64,000 bases of DNA from Aldehydirespirator sp965117015 (GCA_965117015.1 OZ220747.1:2666001-2730000), one strand, 5' to 3'. Shown: positions 8,970-18,726, counted from the first letter of the stretch. Program-made: numbers and translations. Notes: generated from the letters alone by a model not told the origin.

Positions 8970-11948
8970 TTAGCCCGCTACTTGTGCTGCTAAGTCGTCC
9001 ATGTTCCTCACGACGCTGTAGTCGACGTTGATCGCCGCGAAGTGCGACATGGCGCAGGTGATCTTGATGTTCTCCGCTTCACGACGGTCTGCGGGGTTGA
9101 AGCTTTCTTTGGTCTCGCGCACCAGATAGAGCTTGGATTCCGACTCGAACATGATGGCCCAGTCAGGGTTGTAGGGACCGATTGGCGTGTCGACCGTGAA
9201 CCACGGTGGGAGCTTGAGATAGAAGCGGATGTCCTCGTTGTGGTCGAGCGCCTTGGCGAAACGATGCTCGACGTCTGACTCGAACTCGACGTGGTCATAC
9301 GGTGTCTTGTCCCTGTTCTGAACTTCGTAGAGGCGACTGGCGTATCGTTCGAGCGCTTCTTCGGCTGCGGGTTCGAGGCGTTGCATCTCCCATTTCGATT
9401 CCGCGATCTCTTCGTACTTGATCCCGCTAAGCACCTGCGCACGGAGGACGTCGGTGATCGTTCGCGATGCGAGACGGAGGAACGCCTGCGGGTTGACGAG
9501 GAAGTCGCCCAAGCGCTCTGATTCTGAGAGGATCCGCACGATGGTCTTGCGAGTTAGGTCGGTTTCATTCTGTAGATCGGCGAGGATGTCCGGCAAGAAG
9601 GTGGGCCGTCCGGTGTCCACCTGCTGCTTCGTTGCCACCTCGGTCGCCTCTAGCCCGTAACGCTTGTGCTGAATGTCGGCGACGCGGATCGTGATCTTGG
9701 GCGGCTCGACAGCCTCGGCATCTTGAAGCGCGGCGACGGCGTCGGCGACGAGCACGTCGGTGTCGATGGAAACGCGGTATCGGGTACGGGCGCTGATCCG
9801 ATTCCAGAGTTCCTTGAACTCGGGGTCGAGTGTGACTTGCTTCCGGTATCGGACTGTTCTGCGCTCACGATGGGACTTGATGGGGAGCGGGTCAATGTGC
9901 TCCGAGATGGTCTTTGTGATCTCTTCTCGTGCGCCCTCGTATCCGTCGGGAACCGGCAGAAGGAACGCCTCGTCGCGGGGGTTGAACGCAGGAAGGACTT
10001 CGCCTTGGTTTCCGAGCATTCCTTCGGTCCTGAGGTGGTCCCAGACGAGGCCCGATCCCTCGGCGCCGAACTTCTCGCCCGGCTTAACCGGATGGTCGGC
10101 GGGGCGAAGTAGCCGGGTGAAGGCTGCTCGCTCGACGACACCGAACTTCCGGCCCGTGTCTTCCTCATATTCGGTCTGGAGCGCTCGCGCGAAGTCTTCG
10201 TAGGCTTCGTTGGCGATCACCGTCAGCCGGTTGATGTGCGGGTCGCGCACTCGTTCGCCGTCGTGACTGACAGGAAGACGGAGGCCGCGCCCGATCTCCT
10301 GCCGCTTGCGGTCCACCGACTTGGACTCGTTGAGAGTGCAGATCTGGAACACGTTCGGGTTGTCCCAGCCTTCGCGAAGAGCCGAGTGGCTGAAAATGAA
10401 CCGGAGCGGCTCGTCAGGGCTGAGAAGCCGCTCCTTGTCCCGCATGATCAGCTCATACGTGTCTTCGTCGGCTCTGGTCTTGCCGCTTGTGTCCTTCAAC
10501 CTCTCGGGCTTGTTCCTAGTGGCCTTGTCCTTGCTGAAGTAGCCGCCATGGGCCTCAGCCGCTGGAGAGAGATTGAGGGGGCCGTACTTGGGTTTCGTGG
10601 CGAGTTCGGAGTAGGTCTCCTCGAACCACTCGGCGAATCGTCCGAGCCGGGGTCCGTCGTCGGTGTAGAGACGGTAGTTCGCCACCTTGTCGACGAAGAC
10701 GAGCGACAACACCTTGATGTCCTGGCCTTGCCGGTGCAGCGAGAGTTCCCGATCCAGATGTTGCTTTACCGTCTCCCGTATTTGCGCCCGACGGACTTCG
10801 TCGTCGAACCCTCCTAGAGTCTCGCCCTCATAGATGATGTGGCCTGAGTTGAACTCGACGTGTGCATCACCAGCCCGGAACGAGATGCTGTCGATCACGT
10901 AGCCCTCGGCGTACTCCTGCCGCTCGCCTGAGAGCTTACGTAGGTCGTCGCCTGCCTTGACCCAGACCACTCTCTGCGCGCCAGCTGATCCGGCACCGAC
11001 ATTGATGCGCACTCGTGCCCGCATGTTGTCCTGGTCGGTGCTGACCAACTCGACGAACGCGGCATTGAGGTTCTCATCTTCGACGACGCTGGCGACCTCG
11101 ATACTCTTGACCAAGCGCATCCGGTGTGCCTCGATCGGTCCTAGGCGGTAGATCGGGTTGTAATCCTGCTTGTGGGTCGCGGAATACCGAAGCGTGCACA
11201 TCGGGTTGAGGCGCTCGATGGCAGCAGCTGACTTTGCTGACTCCATATTCTGCGGCTCGTCGATCACTACGACTGGCCGGCACGACTGGATGAACTCGAT
11301 GGGTCGCCGGCCCGACATGGCGTCGCTGGCACGGTTGATCACGTTGGCGTTCCGAGCGCCCTCTTCGCCGTCAGCCGACACATCCTTGCGGAAGGCGTCG
11401 ATGTTGAGGATCAGAAGCTGCATGGTGTTCGCTACGGCGAAGTGTCGAACCCGGCCGAGCTTCTTCGAGTCGTACATCTGGGCGTCGAAGGGTGTCGAGT
11501 ACAGGGAGTGAAAGTGGTCGCGCATGAGTTCGATGCTGGCGATCACGCCTTCTCGGATCGCGACGGACGGGACAGCGATCACGAACTTGTTCAGTCCGTA
11601 GCGCTTGTTCAGTTCGAACAGGGTGCGCAAGTAGACGTAGGTCTTGCCGGTTCCCGTCTCCATCTCGACCGTGAAGTGTGGACCGTCTAGAGCGATGCTG
11701 ACTGGCAGCTCGTTGGCCTCCTGGATCCGCTGCAGGTTGGTGAGCAGGACGGACTCAAACGAGTCGCCTGGATCGGGATTGCCGACGCCCAACTCGGTCA
11801 AGGCGAGCCGAGAACCGCTAGCCGAGGCAACGCTGAACTCACCGCTGGCCAGAGGCATGCCAGCGAACAGGCCGACCGCAGCCTCGGTTGCGTCGCGCTG
11901 GTACTCGAGGTCGGGCTCGAACTTGAGCGCGACGGCCGCCATGATCAA
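8970..11948 (-). CDS. res: Type III restriction enzyme, Res subunit
   Basis: A 992-aa protein with the type III Res layout. An N-terminal SF2 ATPase carries ETGTGKT (Walker A, near residue 98), IDEPQ (Walker B, typical of Res), RYSATH (motif III) and IGRGLRLP (motif VI). A C-terminal nuclease has a Pro-Asp-Trp ... Glu-x-Lys (RETK) PD-(D/E)XK-like signature near residues 930-955. Res cleaves DNA only in complex with Mod. The four-base overlap with mod upstream and two-base gap to drmMII place it in the middle of one operon, so a complete type III system is embedded in the DISARM locus. All main motifs look intact. Confidence 0.9.
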   Translation of the reverse strand: MIMAAVALKFEPDLEYQRDATEAAVGLFAGMPLASGEFSVASASGSRLALTELGVGNPDPGDSFESVLLTNLQRIQEANELPVSIALDGPHFTVEMETGTGKTYVYLRTLFELNKRYGLNKFVIAVPSVAIREGVIASIELMRDHFHSLYSTPFDAQMYDSKKLGRVRHFAVANTMQLLILNIDAFRKDVSADGEEGARNANVINRASDAMSGRRPIEFIQSCRPVVVIDEPQNMESAKSAAAIERLNPMCTLRYSATHKQDYNPIYRLGPIEAHRMRLVKSIEVASVVEDENLNAAFVELVSTDQDNMRARVRINVGAGSAGAQRVVWVKAGDDLRKLSGERQEYAEGYVIDSISFRAGDAHVEFNSGHIIYEGETLGGFDDEVRRAQIRETVKQHLDRELSLHRQGQDIKVLSLVFVDKVANYRLYTDDGPRLGRFAEWFEETYSELATKPKYGPLNLSPAAEAHGGYFSKDKATRNKPERLKDTSGKTRADEDTYELIMRDKERLLSPDEPLRFIFSHSALREGWDNPNVFQICTLNESKSVDRKRQEIGRGLRLPVSHDGERVRDPHINRLTVIANEAYEDFARALQTEYEEDTGRKFGVVERAAFTRLLRPADHPVKPGEKFGAEGSGLVWDHLRTEGMLGNQGEVLPAFNPRDEAFLLPVPDGYEGAREEITKTISEHIDPLPIKSHRERRTVRYRKQVTLDPEFKELWNRISARTRYRVSIDTDVLVADAVAALQDAEAVEPPKITIRVADIQHKRYGLEATEVATKQQVDTGRPTFLPDILADLQNETDLTRKTIVRILSESERLGDFLVNPQAFLRLASRTITDVLRAQVLSGIKYEEIAESKWEMQRLEPAAEEALERYASRLYEVQNRDKTPYDHVEFESDVEHRFAKALDHNEDIRFYLKLPPWFTVDTPIGPYNPDWAIMFESESKLYLVRETKESFNPADRREAENIKITCAMSHFAAINVDYSVVRNMDDLAAQVAG

Positions 11949-13840
11949 ACAACCTTCAGCGTGATGTCGGTGCCGCCGCTCTGGTTAGCGCCGCGTATGG
12001 TCTGCATCGTGTTGACCTTCAACACATCGTCATCGCCAAAGCACCTATCAAGAACGAGAATCAGCGGCGGCTTCTTCGTGACCATCTGCTCAACAGCCTC
12101 AAGCGTCAACTTCCCATCGACCGCGACGACGAGCTGACCGTCGCCCACGGACCGCAGCGCCACAGCCTCGGTATCGATCACATCAACCCGTTCGGTGAGT
12201 TCCAGCCCCGCCTTCAGCGCTAGCTCCGCCACGATCCCTTCAGACGTGGACGATTCGCTCGTACCGTCAGCGAACAGCGAGAGCGTCGCTGTCATCGCTT
12301 CGACCCCCTCCGACGCGCCCGGCCAGACTTGAAAATTGGACTCAGCCAGCTCGAAACAGCGGAAGCCAACCGGAATGGGTGCCTCAAGGGCTCCTTCGCT
12401 AGCAGTGGCGAGCGCTGCTGCCGCACCCTCCAGCCGGGTGCGCGTGATCTCAGCGACCGTCTCGTAGTCGTCGTATCCCGTCGGTTCGGGGAGTTGCACC
12501 AGGACGAAGCGACGGTTCCCCCCATCCTCTGCGTTGAGCTTCCACACTGCCTCGCCGGTGGCTCCCGACCCCGCGAAGAAGTCCAACACGATGTCGTCAG
12601 TCTCCGGGCTGGTCGCGAGCCGTAGCATCCGCTCAACCAGACGCGTCGGCTTGGGGGTATCGAACACAGAGTCCGACGAAGCGAACTCGACCCGTGCAAG
12701 GAGTTCTTTCTTTGCCTCCTGTGTGTGGCCAACTTCCTCGTATTTCCACAGCGTCTGAGGGACTCGCCCCTGCCTGACCTCGCTAAGGAAGCGCTTGATT
12801 GCTGGTGTCCCGGACCCGTCGGCACCAAACCAGATGCGATTGTCCTCAACCATCTCCTTGAACTTCTCCTCCGAATAGCGCCAGTAGGTGCCGGGAGGAG
12901 GGCCGGGGATTACACGGCCAGACGGCGTCTCGATCGGATAGGTACCCTTGCTGTAGTAGTTCCGCGCCGAGAGGTCGCCGCTCTTCCAGGGGCCCCGTTC
13001 GTCAGCGTCAGGATTCTGGTAGCGGGCCTCCATCTCCTCCGTCCTAGGAAGTGGATTCGGTTCCCACTCCGCTGCGTTTCTTGCGTAGACGAGGATGTAG
13101 TCGTGGTCTTCGCTGAAGTGTCGAGCGGAGTTCTTTGGGCCGTAGACCTTCTGCCAGATACAGGTGGCAACAAAGTTCTCCGGCCCGAAGATCTCGTCCA
13201 TGATGAGACGAAGGTTGTGCACCTCATGATCATCGATGGTCACGAACATCACGCCGTCTGATCGCAGCAAGTTCCGGGCCAGCGCCAAGCGGGGGTACAT
13301 CATCGACAGCCAGTTCGAGTGGTAGCGACCGCTCGTCTCGGCGTTAGTCGACAACTTGCGGCCCGACTCATCGGCCTGCCCGGTGAACCGCAGATAGGTT
13401 GCAAGCCCCTCGCGGAAGTTGTCCGGGTAGATGAACTCCTGACCCGTGTTGTACGGCGGATCGATGTAGATCATCTTGACCTTGCCGTAGTAGGCGCGCT
13501 GGAGCAGCTTGAGAACCTCAAGGTTGTCGCCTTCGACCACCACGTCACGGGCAATCTCGGCGTTCAGCGACCGATCGGCGCTTGGGCGGAGGCTTCCGAT
13601 TGAAGGCTCCTGCATCGCGGCTACCGCTGCCGCCTTGCCCGGCCATGACAGCCCATAGCGCTCCTGTTGCGGGTCGAGCACCACGTTGCCCATCGCAGCC
13701 GAGAGGCTCTCAGGGACAAGTTCCAGCTCAGAGAATGCCTCCGGGACGAGGTCTCGAAGAACGGCATAGCGATCATCTCTCGGGACCAGACTGGTGAGGT
13801 CGAATCTCTCAATCGGACCGCGCTCTACATGATTGTTCAT
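11945..13840 (-). CDS. mod: Type III adenine-specific DNA methyltransferase, Mod subunit
   Basis: A 631-aa beta-class amino-methyltransferase: DPPYN (motif IV, residues 127-131) precedes the AdoMet motif I region (DFFAGSGATGEA, near residue 440). The long middle segment (IWQKVYGPKNSARHFSEDHDYILVYA and following) is the expected target-recognition region. It is the first gene of the six-gene operon, so the operon promoter should lie in 13,841-13,950. ATG at 13,840 has no strong ribosome binding site. Mod both methylates host DNA and provides the recognition half of the Mod-Res restriction complex. Confidence 0.92.
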   Translation of the reverse strand: MNNHVERGPIERFDLTSLVPRDDRYAVLRDLVPEAFSELELVPESLSAAMGNVVLDPQQERYGLSWPGKAAAVAAMQEPSIGSLRPSADRSLNAEIARDVVVEGDNLEVLKLLQRAYYGKVKMIYIDPPYNTGQEFIYPDNFREGLATYLRFTGQADESGRKLSTNAETSGRYHSNWLSMMYPRLALARNLLRSDGVMFVTIDDHEVHNLRLIMDEIFGPENFVATCIWQKVYGPKNSARHFSEDHDYILVYARNAAEWEPNPLPRTEEMEARYQNPDADERGPWKSGDLSARNYYSKGTYPIETPSGRVIPGPPPGTYWRYSEEKFKEMVEDNRIWFGADGSGTPAIKRFLSEVRQGRVPQTLWKYEEVGHTQEAKKELLARVEFASSDSVFDTPKPTRLVERMLRLATSPETDDIVLDFFAGSGATGEAVWKLNAEDGGNRRFVLVQLPEPTGYDDYETVAEITRTRLEGAAAALATASEGALEAPIPVGFRCFELAESNFQVWPGASEGVEAMTATLSLFADGTSESSTSEGIVAELALKAGLELTERVDVIDTEAVALRSVGDGQLVVAVDGKLTLEAVEQMVTKKPPLILVLDRCFGDDDVLKVNTMQTIRGANQSGGTDITLKVV

Positions 13841-14281
13841 GCTAGTTCCAACAAGTTAGTTAGCTTTCAGCGCCACCATCAGTCTTGATCGCGTGTCGGT
13901 GCCTCGATCTGGCCGAGCGGTCTGCCTGTAGGTGCCGCTGTGCCCGAGACTCTAGCCATGGACCACCCCGAGAGCGCTGGCCCAGTCGAGTTCGAATCTC
14001 AGCCGAGCGCTGATCGATGGTTGCGCTCTAGGACCCCTTGGCCGAGAGACGGATGCGGTTGCCCCACGCACCACCGAGTCCCACGGCTACGCGAAGAGGC
14101 CCAGCCTGAGAGGCAAGCCCTCCTCGGTCTGATCATCGCGATCCGCCGCGCGGCTAGCAGCAACGTCGAACAGCTGATTCGCACTGGCAATGCCGGGCTA
14201 TTCGCTACCTGTCAGTGCCGGCTCCCGCGCGGATATACGTCGAACTGACGTGGACTGACACCGCCACGCGCCGGTAGCCGG
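13841..14281. other. Non-coding or weakly coding interval upstream of mod
   Basis: This 441-base stretch separates mod from the next minus-strand gene. It should hold the promoter of the mod-res-drm operon close to 13,841-13,950, a locally AT-rich part, but I cannot pick out convincing -35/-10 boxes. A GTG-started 102-codon plus-strand reading frame (13,940-14,248) exists with a plausible helical C-terminal half, but it lacks a ribosome binding site and recognisable domains. I leave it uncalled. Confidence 0.4.
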
Positions 14282-15673
14282 CTACACCCTCTCGACTGAT
14301 CGCTGACCGCGTGGCCACGCACCGATCGCTTGTCTTGGTTCGTGCCGTTGCAGCCACTTTCGTGCAGCAGCCTCGCTGAAACCGCGCGACCGCAGGAGAT
14401 CGAGGGCGGCTGTTCGAGCTGCGCGCTCGCGATCCCGTTCATTCAGGTGAGCCTTCATCCGAGCAACGACATCATCGTGGTCGTAGTCGTAGCGGCCGTT
14501 GACCTTCTGGGCGAACTGCGGCAAGAGCTTGTAGTAACGCCGCTCGCTGATCCCGACTTGCATCCATGGGTAGCGGTCCGGTGCCTCCTGCTTCTTGTGC
14601 TCCATCACGACGATGCTCGCCTTTCGGCGCACGTATCGACGGGTTTTCTCTGCGCCCTGTGCTGGGTCGAATCCACGGCGGAACAGCTGCCCGAGCAGCA
14701 TCGCAGCTGCCGACTCCGTGGTCGGGGCATCGGTCTGACGCTGAATGCTCTTGACCGGTTGGGGGTACGCGGTCGCGAGGGCGTTTACCAGCGCCGGCTC
14801 ATCGGATCCGATGTAGCCGTGCCAGTATCCTTTCAGGACCACTTGGCAGGCGATCTCCTGGGGGGTCGAGGCGGTGTCCAGGGTGATGGTCGGTATGCCG
14901 TATCCGTGGATCGCCTCCGCCATGATGTGCCACGGCCGATCATTCGGGCGCTGGACGTCGTCGGTCCAGATGCGAGCACAGAAGGCCCACTGCACGGGTT
15001 GTTGCGTCATCGGAGCAGCGATCAGGATCGGCTCGGCTGCCACAAGCGGGACGAACTCATAGCTGGTCGCCGCATCATCCACCAGCTGCTCCATGAGCCG
15101 ACCCTCGTCTTTCGTCTCGCTGGTCACCCAGATGAGACGTCGGGCGATTTGGAACCACCAACCGCCGGCCGAGGCGCGGAGGATCGGGATGTGAAACCGG
15201 ACCGCAGGGTCCATCACGCGGCGGAACAAGTCCACGCGCTGATCGTGGTCGAAATGCGCACCAAGCCAGTCAAGGACGTAGTCACCTGTGAGTGCGCCGA
15301 CCTGTGAGGCGTCCGCGACGATATGGCCCGCAATCCGGAGTGCGTCGGCCACCGGTGCAGCCTTGCGAACCGGGGAGTCGATAGCGGCGATTTGCAGGGT
15401 CGTTGCGATCTGAGGGTTAACGGGGTCGGGCACCGCCCATGGCCCCGCCGTCGCCTCCAGGGAGCCGACCTGCAAGTCTGGTATGTCAACCAGCGGCAAC
15501 CCGCCCGAGTCGATGCTTGCGGTAGCCCGGTGTAGCGGGTGGAAACTCCGGCCCGCCAAGGTATCGATCTCCCTTCCGGCTTCGGCGAGCAACTCCACCA
15601 GCAGGCGTCGATCAGGGTTCCCCCCGAGCTGTTGAGCGAGATCCTCAACGAGATCCTCGGACCAATGTCCCAT
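14282..15673 (-). CDS. Unknown protein with C-terminal HTH-like segment
   Basis: A 463-aa protein from ATG at 15,673; the frame stays open a further 32 codons upstream but those look non-coding. I recognise no family. The central part alternates hydrophobic strands and helices, including an Ala-Glu-Pro-Ile-Leu-Ile-Ala stretch and an aromatic-rich Gly-Gly-Trp-Trp-Phe segment. The last 110 residues are strongly basic, and a segment around residues 375-405 (QVGISERRYYKLLPQFA) resembles a helix-turn-helix, so DNA or RNA binding is possible. It stands alone between mod and a divergent small membrane gene (79 bases between their starts). A defence or mobile-element role is inferred from position only. 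Confidence 0.6.
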   Translation of the reverse strand: MGHWSEDLVEDLAQQLGGNPDRRLLVELLAEAGREIDTLAGRSFHPLHRATASIDSGGLPLVDIPDLQVGSLEATAGPWAVPDPVNPQIATTLQIAAIDSPVRKAAPVADALRIAGHIVADASQVGALTGDYVLDWLGAHFDHDQRVDLFRRVMDPAVRFHIPILRASAGGWWFQIARRLIWVTSETKDEGRLMEQLVDDAATSYEFVPLVAAEPILIAAPMTQQPVQWAFCARIWTDDVQRPNDRPWHIMAEAIHGYGIPTITLDTASTPQEIACQVVLKGYWHGYIGSDEPALVNALATAYPQPVKSIQRQTDAPTTESAAAMLLGQLFRRGFDPAQGAEKTRRYVRRKASIVVMEHKKQEAPDRYPWMQVGISERRYYKLLPQFAQKVNGRYDYDHDDVVARMKAHLNERDRERAARTAALDLLRSRGFSEAAARKWLQRHEPRQAIGAWPRGQRSVERV

Positions 15674-15752
15674 TTGGGCAGTATATCTGGGCGTGGAAGG
15701 CCAAGAACCCAGCCAGAATCCAAGGCAAGCGAGCCAGACGGTGCCGGGCCAG

Positions 15753-15944
15753 ATGACGCCACGCTTCAAGCTGGTCTACTTCACGGTCGTCGCCCTAACC
15801 CTCTTGGCGCTGGCACTGAACGTGCTGTTGGCCTTGGTCGGCGGTGACTCGGACCACATCAGCGCTACCGCCGAGGCATGTTCAACGACGTACAAGATGG
15901 GCTTCGGAGCAATCGTGGCACTGATGGGCCACCGGCAGGCGTAG
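15753..15944 (+). CDS. Small single-pass membrane protein
   Basis: A 63-aa protein with one clear transmembrane segment of about 22 residues (Val-Tyr-Phe-Thr-Val-Val ... Leu-Leu-Ala-Leu-Val), then a Gly-Gly-Asp-Ser-Asp-His loop and a C-terminal Cys-Ser-Thr-Thr-Tyr-Lys-Met-Gly-Phe-Gly-Ala motif that could form a second short hydrophobic helix. ATG at 15,753 is chosen because it gives a short basic N-terminus before the membrane helix; the frame is open from GTG at 15,693. I recall similar very small membrane proteins with this C-terminal pattern but know no function. Its gene is divergent from the 463-aa protein gene. Confidence 0.6.
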   Translation: MTPRFKLVYFTVVALTLLALALNVLLALVGGDSDHISATAEACSTTYKMGFGAIVALMGHRQA

Positions 15945-16297
15945 AACGCATTACAGAGGTCGAGCGTCACACGTGCCGCGGAGCCCCCATCTGAACTCCA
16001 CCTACATCGTGGCGACGAGAGGGAACGACGTCGTGGGCAACTCGATCAAGGAGCGGATAGGTGCTACACGTGCTAACGCTCGCCAGCGCTCGGTCGTTAC
16101 ACCCGTCGTCAACTCTGAGGTCGCGCGGGTGCCCGGAAGCGGTCGGAGTACCGAGTGTCACACCTAGGGCGTAAGTTACATCCATGAGACTTGCATCGCT
16201 TGAAGGAACCGACTGCTCGCCGCTCCATCTGGCTGCTACCGCAACCGCCAAGCGTCCGCTTGCCAACAGGGACGCTGCTAGCAGTGACAGGAGGCAG

Positions 16298-17332
16298 ATG
16301 AGTCCAGCCACCGATTGCGGCGAATCGGGCGCAGCGCTGGCTGCAACCGACCGGCTATCGCGCCAGGCATTGATCTGCGTCGATTGGCTTGTCGGCGATA
16401 CAGAGAATCCGCTGGGCCCGGACCCGTACCCGAGCTACCGAGCGGGGTTGGACCCGCGTATCGCGGATGCCGTTGCCGCGATCGAGCAGAAGACAGGCCG
16501 CGCGGTACAACTGCGCGAGGCCGACGCCGGGCGGGGTGCCAGCTTTATCGGGGTAGCCGTCGAGCTACTGGAGCCGATGGCGCTTCTGGGTGGTACGGCC
16601 ACTGCGGTCTGTGAGGCGGCTCGCGCTGGCGCTTGGGGTTACCGCCGGATTGCTCAGGCGATGTGCCGTAGACCGCTGATCTCTCTCGGCACCGCGGAGT
16701 GTCTCGCTATGGACGATCTGCTCGACCGTGTCGCCCTAGCGGGCGTACTCGTCTCGGGAGACATCAACAACAGCAGCCCTGACCGATCGTTCACGGGCGG
16801 CGACGCGTTCTTCGTGGTGCTAGCTACCGAGGCGGAGCTTCACCACTACCAGGTGTCCGCTCATGGCGAGGTGTTCTATGCCGGCGAGTCGCCGCTGCCG
16901 CCGAATCGCTGTGACGACCAGCCGCCGTACCTGGAGGACGAGCAAGCAAGCCACCACACGGCCGACTGCGCGGATCAAGAAACTCCGTCAACTGGTGTGC
17001 TCAGCCGTGGGAGACGGGTCTGGGCCTGGCTGCTACAAGCCGACGAGTGGCTGTCTAAGTGGACGAAGCGGCTGTGGCGGTGGGTGATCCGCTACGTCTT
17101 TCACACGGTCAGGGCATTCTGGGCGGGGAGCGGGGCTGTTGGGCTGTTCGTCGTGATGATGCTGCTAATCGCTGGCGTCGACACGATCCCCACAGTGTGG
17201 GTGCTGGGCGTGTTGCTGGTGGGCGGAGCAATAGGGATGGCGGTGCGACGCTACTCCAAGAGGCTTGGCTGGCTTACGAAGTTTGAGGGGTGGCTAGCGG
17301 GCGCAGCGGAACGGATCTCTGGGGGAGGATGA
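16298..17332 (+). CDS. Unknown protein with two C-terminal transmembrane helices
   Basis: A 344-aa protein. ATG at 16,298 is preferred because an AGGAGG sequence lies immediately before it (a rather short 3-base spacer); the frame is open from 16,184, and the extra 38 residues look unconserved. The N-terminal about 200 residues are soluble, with an Arg-Gly-Ala-Ser-Phe-Ile-Gly segment and a Gly-Asp-Ile-Asn-Asn-Ser-Ser loop. A Trp/Lys/Arg-rich amphipathic stretch leads into two hydrophobic helices near residues 280-325, then a basic tail. I recognise no family. This domain-plus-paired-helices layout recurs among membrane-acting effectors, but that is only an analogy. The interval 15,945-16,297 before it contains no other convincing gene. 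Confidence 0.55.
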   Translation: MSPATDCGESGAALAATDRLSRQALICVDWLVGDTENPLGPDPYPSYRAGLDPRIADAVAAIEQKTGRAVQLREADAGRGASFIGVAVELLEPMALLGGTATAVCEAARAGAWGYRRIAQAMCRRPLISLGTAECLAMDDLLDRVALAGVLVSGDINNSSPDRSFTGGDAFFVVLATEAELHHYQVSAHGEVFYAGESPLPPNRCDDQPPYLEDEQASHHTADCADQETPSTGVLSRGRRVWAWLLQADEWLSKWTKRLWRWVIRYVFHTVRAFWAGSGAVGLFVVMMLLIAGVDTIPTVWVLGVLLVGGAIGMAVRRYSKRLGWLTKFEGWLAGAAERISGGG

Positions 17333-17481
17333 CATGCCAGCTCCCAGATTGAGGCCGGCGCGTCCGTCGGTCTCGCGGAGTTGCATCGGCCGAGGGCGAT
17401 ACTGGCCGGAGCCCTGTGCTCGGCTAACGCTGCTCGCCGATCATCCGAGTCTCTGCCATTACGGCCCCAGGCTCAGTAGCC

Positions 17482-18726
17482 TTGCCACGCCGATCGGCAG
17501 ATGCCGAAGTCAGACCATCGGGGGTCGGCGCCTTGCGCTCCAGACCGCCTAGGCAGCATTACATCACGGCGTCGCACGTTGAGCGATGGGCCGACGACGA
17601 TGGTCAGGTCGCAGTGGTGTGCCTGTGCCACCGCGACACCGTGTCAGTGCCGTTTGGAGCGCTGTACTACACCCGCGAGACCGCTTCCCATAAGCAGGAG
17701 ACCGTGTGGAGCGCGCTCGAAAAGGCCGCGAAGACAGTGATCAACGGACTTCACGCCAAGCTCGGGGAGTCCCTGAGCGATCTCGTCGCCGCCCACGCGC
17801 ATCTTTCTGAGGATCGGTCACGGGTCGAGACGCTGATCAACTTCGTAGTGCTGCATCACGCCCGGTCGCTGGTCGTGCCGTTGCGACATTTCTTCAGTGG
17901 CGACGGGCAAACCGATGCGGCCAAGACCTCCGCGCAGATCGATCAGCGGTGGCAGGACGCGCACCGGCGGTACCACGCCTGTGGGATCGAGATAGTCGTC
18001 CACGCCGACGACTCCGTGCCGTTGGGCGCGGTGCCGGTGTTGGACGCCCAGGACTGGGGCGGCCGACCGGACGGAACCGCAGAGTTCATCATGCCGCTGT
18101 CACCCCATTTACTGATCTGCGGTGCTCCTGGCCCCGACCTGACCCCGGGCGAGGTGCGCGTCGTGGCGGGGTCCGCTGCCGGTGAAGACCTCTTGAGTTG
18201 GCAGGTGGCTGGCGCGCCGGGTCTGATCAGCTCACCTCTCGTCGTCTGTGAGTCTTCGTCGACAGCGCGCAATTCTCGGACGGCGCTGCGCTTCGCGGAA
18301 GGCGGGGCCTGGCACCGGTTCGTGCTGGAGGACCGAATCGAGATAGCCAGCAACGCCCCGCCGCGGGACCGCGTGGCCTGGAAGGACCGGCAGGCATGCC
18401 AAAGGTCGGACGACACCATGTACAGGTCACCGTTCGCCACCGAGACCAACCGGGCCAATATCCGCGAGAGGAGCGCTGTGCGTGCCCGTGTGACTCAGCT
18501 CGAACTAGATGAACTCAACGTCTCCGTATGCCGATGCGCTCACTACCGCCGGAGTTCTCGAACCTCTGCCGCTTGGGAGCAGATCATGCCTCAGGTCGTC
18601 TGCGACGCAATCCGCCGCAAGCGCAAGCAGGCCATGAGTCCCACATCATCCAAGATGCGGTCGACGGGCCGTCGAGGACGGGCTGGCGCCGTCATGCTGG
18701 CGGATCCGGGTCAGGGGACCAAGTGA
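17482..18726 (+). CDS. DUF4238-like protein
   Basis: A 414-aa protein from a TTG start (17,482); another TTG at 17,530 is possible and would begin just before the conserved part. The opening RQHYITASHVERWA matches the His-Tyr-(Val/Ile) signature at the N-terminus of DUF4238 proteins, followed by the expected helical part with LINFVVLHHARS near residue 120 and a middle strand-rich part with a FIMPLSPH segment near residue 205. DUF4238 proteins are frequent in accessory and defence regions but have no settled activity. The last about 80 residues are Arg/Ser-rich and may not be conserved. It lies just upstream of a broken nucleotidyltransferase gene. Confidence 0.65.
   Translation: MPRRSADAEVRPSGVGALRSRPPRQHYITASHVERWADDDGQVAVVCLCHRDTVSVPFGALYYTRETASHKQETVWSALEKAAKTVINGLHAKLGESLSDLVAAHAHLSEDRSRVETLINFVVLHHARSLVVPLRHFFSGDGQTDAAKTSAQIDQRWQDAHRRYHACGIEIVVHADDSVPLGAVPVLDAQDWGGRPDGTAEFIMPLSPHLLICGAPGPDLTPGEVRVVAGSAAGEDLLSWQVAGAPGLISSPLVVCESSSTARNSRTALRFAEGGAWHRFVLEDRIEIASNAPPRDRVAWKDRQACQRSDDTMYRSPFATETNRANIRERSAVRARVTQLELDELNVSVCRCAHYRRSSRTSAAWEQIMPQVVCDAIRRKRKQAMSPTSSKMRSTGRRGRAGAVMLADPGQGTK

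Noticed and set aside
13990..14010. GAGTTCGAATCTC resembling a tRNA T-arm, possible tRNA remnant
   Set aside because: The stem has a mismatch, and no acceptor or anticodon arm can be found around it.
13940..14248. GTG-started 102-codon plus-strand frame upstream of mod
   Set aside because: No ribosome binding site, no recognisable domain, and it would lie across the probable operon promoter region.
15967..16311. 114-codon minus-strand frame starting with a signal-peptide-like hydrophobic stretch
   Set aside because: It is antisense to the start of the two-TM protein gene, and the remainder is unlike a folded protein.
17334..17552. 72-codon frame starting right at the end of the two-TM protein gene
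   Set aside because: Arg/Pro/Ser-rich sequence without domain, overlapping the DUF4238 gene start.
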